Shown here piece after piece: positions 6,015 to 8,707 of a DNA stretch of 8,707 nt (position 1 is the first letter of the stretch; each line of letters begins with the position of its first letter). The DNA is from Myxococcota bacterium (lineage in GTDB: Bacteria > Myxococcota_A > UBA9160 > PR03), in contig JASJBO010000319.1 in assembly GCA_030066475.1 (NCBI GenBank), forward strand, positions 1 through 8,707. Reading direction: 5' to 3'. The notes below the pieces were generated by a model. That model was not told the origin of the DNA. It did not search any database and was given only the letters and a program-made list of their open reading frames with translations. The translations under genes were made by a program, and so were the position numbers.

Positions 6015-7115
6015 CTAGCGCTGCGGGATCAGCTCCACGCGGCGGTTCAGCGCCCGGCCCTCGCGCGTGTCGTTCGAGGCGATCGGATCGTCCTCGCCGC
6101 GGCCCTGGGTCGCGAGACGCCGGGCCTCGATCCCCTCTTCGTGCAGGAAGTGCTCGGTCGAGCGGGCGCGCCGCTCCGAGAGCCCCTGGTTGTAGGCCGC
6201 CGGACCCGTGGAGTCGGTGTGGCCCACGACGTCCACGACGAGGCTCTGACACTCGCGCAGCCGGTCCGCCGCCACGCCCAGCACGGCGCGACTGGCGGGC
6301 GTGATGTCGTCGCGGTCGAAACCGAACTGGATTCCGCGCAGGCGGATGACGCCCTCGCAGGGGCCCGCCGCGCTCACTGCCGGCAGGTCCGGCGGAGCGC
6401 CCGCGAACACGCTGTGCGTGAAGCTCTCGAACGACCGGTCCGTCGCGACGCTGGCGGCCGTGCGCGCCGAGCCGCAGGCGGTCGTCTGGGAGAGCCGCCC
6501 CAGGAACTCCGCACCGGCCGGGTCGCTCCCCACCTGGACGGTGTGGAGGCACAGCTTGTCGGGGTAGCTGGCGGCCAGCTCCTGCGCCGCGCGCTGCGCC
6601 TCGTCGGGCAGGTCCGCCACGCCGTCGGTGACGATCACGACCGCGGCCTGCCCGCTGCGTCCGGACAGCGCCGCCTGGACCTCGCTCAGCACGACGTGGA
6701 GCGGCGTGGTGCCGCCCGTGCCGAGCTTGACGGAGCCCAGGATCTCGAGGTCGTCCGCCGCCGACCGGAGTGCGGGGCGATCGAAGCTCGAGAGCGGCGC
6801 GACCGCGCGCTCGTCGCCGCCGAAGCCGATCAGCCCCGCCTCGTAGGTGCCCGGGTTCCGGGCACGCCCCGTGGCCGGCGGCATCGACGCCACGAACGCC
6901 CGGGTGATCGCCTTCGCCTCGGGGAACGTCTCCCGGTAGTACATCGTGCCCGACGCATCGGTGACGACGATGACGTGATCCACCACGCGCCACTCGCCTT
7001 CCTCCATCGCGACCGGGCCGACCGGCACGGGGTCGACCGGATCGAGCGGCCGTGCGCATCCGGACGCGACGAGCAGCAGGAGGGGAAGCCAGAGAAGAAT
7101 CGGCGGTCGTTGCAT
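6015..7115 (-). CDS. Lipoprotein with VWA domain and OmpA-like peptidoglycan-binding domain
   Basis: A 366-residue protein starting MQRPPILLWLPLLLLVASGC: a lipoprotein signal peptide with lipobox ASGC and modified Cys20. Longer upstream starts are rejected because they would bury this signal, and GAGGAAGGA (7132-7124) lies 8 nt before the ATG. Residues about 45-235 form a von Willebrand A fold with a metal-ion site: D53-A-S55-G-T57, the TGGTTPL segment (133-139) and VTDG with D164. Residues about 260-366 are an OmpA C-terminal domain: IQFGFDRDDITPAS, VVGHTD (D301) and AYNQGLSERRA (R316), the Asp-Arg pair that in E. coli OmpA grips diaminopimelate, then GRALNRRVEL. It is probably anchored in the outer membrane and holds peptidoglycan while the VWA domain faces a protein ligand. 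It appears to be a single-gene unit, convergent to the BLUF gene. Cys189 and Cys214, and Cys253 and Cys289, might pair. Confidence 0.9.
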   Translation of the reverse strand: MQRPPILLWLPLLLLVASGCARPLDPVDPVPVGPVAMEEGEWRVVDHVIVVTDASGTMYYRETFPEAKAITRAFVASMPPATGRARNPGTYEAGLIGFGGDERAVAPLSSFDRPALRSAADDLEILGSVKLGTGGTTPLHVVLSEVQAALSGRSGQAAVVIVTDGVADLPDEAQRAAQELAASYPDKLCLHTVQVGSDPAGAEFLGRLSQTTACGSARTAASVATDRSFESFTHSVFAGAPPDLPAVSAAGPCEGVIRLRGIQFGFDRDDITPASRAVLGVAADRLRECQSLVVDVVGHTDSTGPAAYNQGLSERRARSTEHFLHEEGIEARRLATQGRGEDDPIASNDTREGRALNRRVELIPQR

Positions 7116-7532
7116 GGTCGGAGTCCTTCCTCGTGGTCTGCGAAGGCCGCGAGTCCTGGACGCAAGTAAAATGCCAAGCGGCCGGCCTCGCTGCGCGCGG
7201 AGCATCGCGCAGCTGGGACGCGGTGTCACAGCGCCCTCCCAGAAGGGCGACCCGTTGGCCCATCCCGGCGCCGCGGCCCGGCGGCGCCGGGGCGACGGCC
7301 TGGTTGGGTGATGTTCCCCCGGCAAAGCCGGGGACATCGAGGTGACCCGCTCGAAGCGGCGGGACGGGGCCGAAGATCGCTCCCAAGGCCTCGAAGGCGA
7401 GCCAGCTCGATTCGGCGGCTGCGAGTTCGAACGATGGTCGCTCCTGGTGTTCGGAGCACCGCCAAGGTCGTGGTCCGGCTGCCCGCCTCTCCCAGGCTGG
7501 TGGTGAGGTGAGACCTGGAAAGCTGGCAGCCC
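7116..7532. other. Gene-less region upstream of the VWA-OmpA gene
   Basis: No frame here shows a recognisable protein. Long open frames on both strands look like GC-driven shadows with Arg/Pro/Gly-rich, low-complexity products. On the minus strand TTGGCA (7179-7174, about 60 nt before the lipoprotein ATG) could be a -35 element, but no convincing -10 follows. The main content is three stem-loops at 7232-7338, listed separately. Confidence 0.5.
7232..7338. other. Cluster of three consecutive stem-loops
   Basis: Hairpin 1: CGCCCT (7232-7237) with AGGGCG (7244-7249), loop of 6. Hairpin 2: perfect 10-bp stem CCCGGCGCCG (7264-7273) with CGGCGCCGGG (7282-7291), loop of 8. Hairpin 3: GATGT and CCCCGGC (7310-7323) with GCCGGGG and ACATC (7327-7338), a 12-bp stem with a 2-nt bulge and AAA loop. 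They fall in a gene-less stretch about 120 nt upstream of the minus-strand lipoprotein start. They could be a structured RNA leader, decayed mobile-element ends or REP-like sequences; the sequence does not decide. No T-runs follow. Confidence 0.5.
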
Positions 7533-7601
7533 ATGAAGGGTCGGGCCTCGGCGCGGGTGCTGCGCCTGATCCGCGAGCTGGAGAACGAGGGCGCTCTATG
7601 A
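7533..7601 (+). CDS. Possible 22-residue leader or gene remnant
   Basis: ATG at 7533 reads MKGRASARVLRLIRELENEG-AL and stops at TGA 7599-7601, overlapping the next ATG (7598) as ATGA. The product looks like an amphipathic helix. The frame is open upstream only to 7512, so it may be a short coupled leader peptide or the tail of a lost gene. The ribosome site is weak (GGAAAG, 10 nt upstream). I do not recognise it; the support is the ATGA junction and non-random residue composition only. Confidence 0.28.
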   Translation: MKGRASARVLRLIRELENEGAL

Positions 7602-7735
7602 AGATCCGGAAGGTCGAGTCGAACAACCGGAAAGGCGAGTTCCGCGTCGTCACCTACTCCGGCGCGACCTACCCCTACCCCTACGTCAAGGCCGAGCCCC
7701 AGCCGGACTCGGGCGACAAGGTGGCGGACGCCTAG
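7598..7735 (+). CDS. 45-residue hypothetical protein, possibly a truncated N-terminus
   Basis: ATG at 7598 follows GAGGG (7587-7591) by 6 nt and encodes 45 residues starting MKIRKVESNNRKGEFRVVTY and continuing to YPYPYVKAEPQPDSGDKVADA before a TAG. The composition (Lys/Asn/Tyr-bearing, with plausible beta-strand alternation) is unlike the Arg/Pro/Gly shadows around it, so it is probably or recently was coding. From memory, unverified, the N-terminus resembles a longer hypothetical family beginning MKIRxVxANNRK with an F/Y-PYxK segment, in which case the stop at 7733-7735 would truncate it. No continuation of that family is apparent in the 142 nt before the next gene. Function unknown. Confidence 0.5.
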   Translation: MKIRKVESNNRKGEFRVVTYSGATYPYPYVKAEPQPDSGDKVADA

Positions 7736-7756
7736 GGGCTGGGGCGATCCGACCCC

Positions 7757-7774
7757 CTGCCCCGGAAGGGGCGG
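7757..7774 (+). terminator. Short GC stem-loop after the small ORF
   Basis: CTGCCCC (7757-7763), loop GGAA, GGGGCGG (7768-7774): a 7-bp stem including one G-T pair, closed by a GNRA-type tetraloop, 22 nt after the small ORF's stop. There is no T-tract, so a terminator or stabilising hairpin role is tentative. Confidence 0.28.
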
Positions 7775-7877
7775 CCTGAGGGCGGGGCCAGAGGTCGGCG
7801 GGCGCCAGTCAGTGGTGCGACCAGGCAGGGGAACCCGCACACTCGAGCCGAGCTGGAAGACAGCGCTGGAGGGAGCC

Positions 7878-8707
7878 GTGACCGAACCCAAGGTGCACCC
7901 GCTGATGGCCGCGCACGAGATCACGATCGTGCCCGGCGTCTACGACGTGCTGTCCGCGCGCATGGCCCGGTCCGTGGGCTTCCGCGGTGCCGTGCTCACG
8001 GGCTACGGCGTCGCAGCGAGCTACCTGGGCGAGCCGGACTTCGGCCTGTTGACCCAGACCGAGATCCTCGACACCGCCCGCCGCATCCTGAACCGCGTCG
8101 ACATCCGCCTGATGGTGGATGGCGACACGGGCTTCGGGGGCCCGCTCAACGTGCAGAGGATGGTGCGCGAGCTGGTCCGGATGGGCGCGTTCGGCATCCT
8201 GCTCGAGGACCAGACCTGGCCCAAGCGCTGCGGGCACATGCGCGGCAAGGACGTCATCGACGCCGAGGAGCACGCTGCCAAGATCCGCGCCGCTGCCGAC
8301 GCCCGAGGCGACGCGCCTTTCGTCATCACCGCCCGCACCGACGCCATCATGACCCACGGCCTCGATGAGGCCATCCGTCGCGCGAGGCTCTACAAGGATG
8401 CGGGCGCCAACGTTCTGTTCGTAGAAGGCCCGCGCAGCCTGGAGGAGATCCGGCGCATCGGCGCCGAGCTGCCGGCGCCGCTCGCCATCAATCTGATCGA
8501 GGGCGGCGACACACCGCGGATCACCCCGGAACAGGTCAAGGAGCTGGGCTTCTTCAGCATGGGATTCGTGCTCACGGGCCTGTTCTCGGCGGCCCATGCC
8601 CTGAAGAGCGCCTACAGCCACCTGCTCGAGCACGGCGAGAGCGAGTCGCTGCGCGACCGGATGATCGACTTCCCCGAGTTCGTGGACTTCATCGGTGTGC
8701 AGGAGCG
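7878..8707 (+). CDS. Isocitrate lyase/PEP mutase superfamily enzyme, 3' end beyond window
   Basis: GTG at 7878, preceded by GGAGG (7868-7872) with 5-nt spacing, opens 276 codons to the right edge. Superfamily members of this type are around 290 residues, so only the last few are missing. Motifs in order: PGVYDVLSARMA (19-30), TGYGVAASYLG (41-51), the metal-binding DGDTGFGG (81-88), EDQTWPKRCGHMRGK (110-124) with the loop cysteine Cys118 of the KRCGH lyase motif, and ARTDA (152-156). KRCGH points to a C-C bond-cleaving member (methylisocitrate lyase, dimethylmalate lyase or oxaloacetate-acting enzyme) rather than PEP mutase, but the substrate cannot be assigned. No prpC, prpD or phosphonate genes are visible beside it, so prpB is not claimed. 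A GC-rich leader separates it from the small ORF. An ATG at 7905 would lose nine residues. Confidence 0.9.
   Translation, partial: MTEPKVHPLMAAHEITIVPGVYDVLSARMARSVGFRGAVLTGYGVAASYLGEPDFGLLTQTEILDTARRILNRVDIRLMVDGDTGFGGPLNVQRMVRELVRMGAFGILLEDQTWPKRCGHMRGKDVIDAEEHAAKIRAAADARGDAPFVITARTDAIMTHGLDEAIRRARLYKDAGANVLFVEGPRSLEEIRRIGAELPAPLAINLIEGGDTPRITPEQVKELGFFSMGFVLTGLFSAAHALKSAYSHLLEHGESESLRDRMIDFPEFVDFIGVQE

Noticed and set aside
7185..7199. A 15-nt match (GCCTCGCTGCGCGCG) to the imuA repeat core near the VWA-OmpA gene
   Set aside because: It matches only part of copy 4 and the flanking bases diverge. At this GC content a 15-nt match of simple G/C sequence may be chance.
7115..7337. A longer N-terminus for the VWA-OmpA lipoprotein
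   Set aside because: The extra 74 residues are Arg/Pro-rich, run through the stem-loop cluster, and would place the lipoprotein signal internally; the ATG at 7115 has a good ribosome site.
7300..7532. A transposase or insertion-sequence remnant beside hairpin 3
   Set aside because: The hairpin looks like an element end, but no frame on either strand gives a transposase motif and no matching inverted repeat or target duplication is visible.
7226..7924. A 232-codon minus-strand frame opposite the small ORFs and the start of the lyase gene
   Set aside because: It is antisense to the well-supported lyase N-terminus and contains no family motif.
7809..8633. A 274-codon minus-strand frame
   Set aside because: It is the antisense shadow of the isocitrate lyase/PEP mutase-family gene, whose motifs are unambiguous.

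Overview
The window is very GC-rich (around 70% by eye), with strong G/C bias at third codon positions, so long open frames appear on both strands and most are shadows. The gene content suggests an uncultured soil or marine relative of the old Deltaproteobacteria (Myxococcota, Binatota or similar). It includes a split ImuA/ImuB mutasome cassette, a secreted FG-GAP protein with MopE-like, TSP3-like and dockerin-like calcium loops, and an OmpA lipoprotein carrying a VWA domain. That placement is an inference from gene style; no rRNA or other marker gene is present.

Layout from left to right. (1) Positions 1-2276, minus strand: imuA followed by imuB, which overlap and are co-directional; imuB runs off the left edge. 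imuA carries an in-frame insert of about 120 codons containing five copies of a GC-rich repeat, which is the most unusual thing in the window. (2) Divergent from imuA, 2356-4608 plus: an exported seven-repeat FG-GAP (integrin-alpha-like) propeller with a calcium-binding C-terminal tail. (3) 4716-5905 plus: a tight two-gene operon of folE (GTP cyclohydrolase I) and a short BLUF blue-light sensor, 8 nt apart. (4) 6015-7115 minus, convergent to the BLUF gene: a lipoprotein with a VWA domain and an OmpA-type peptidoglycan-binding domain. (5) 7116-7532: no convincing gene, but three consecutive strong stem-loops. (6) 7533-7735 plus: two tiny ATGA-coupled reading frames, the second resembling the truncated N-terminus of a larger hypothetical protein. 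(7) 7878 to the right edge, plus: an isocitrate lyase/PEP mutase-family enzyme lacking only its last residues.

How the genes may work together. ImuA and ImuB are SOS-induced accessory factors for DnaE2 translesion synthesis; dnaE2 may lie beyond the left edge. FolE makes the pterin precursor of folates, and methenyl-tetrahydrofolate is an antenna cofactor of photolyases. The FolE-BLUF pair therefore could link blue light to pterin supply, and the neighbouring mutasome gives the left half a loose light/DNA-damage theme. This link is inference only. The envelope proteins and the PEP-mutase-family enzyme show no evident functional tie to it.
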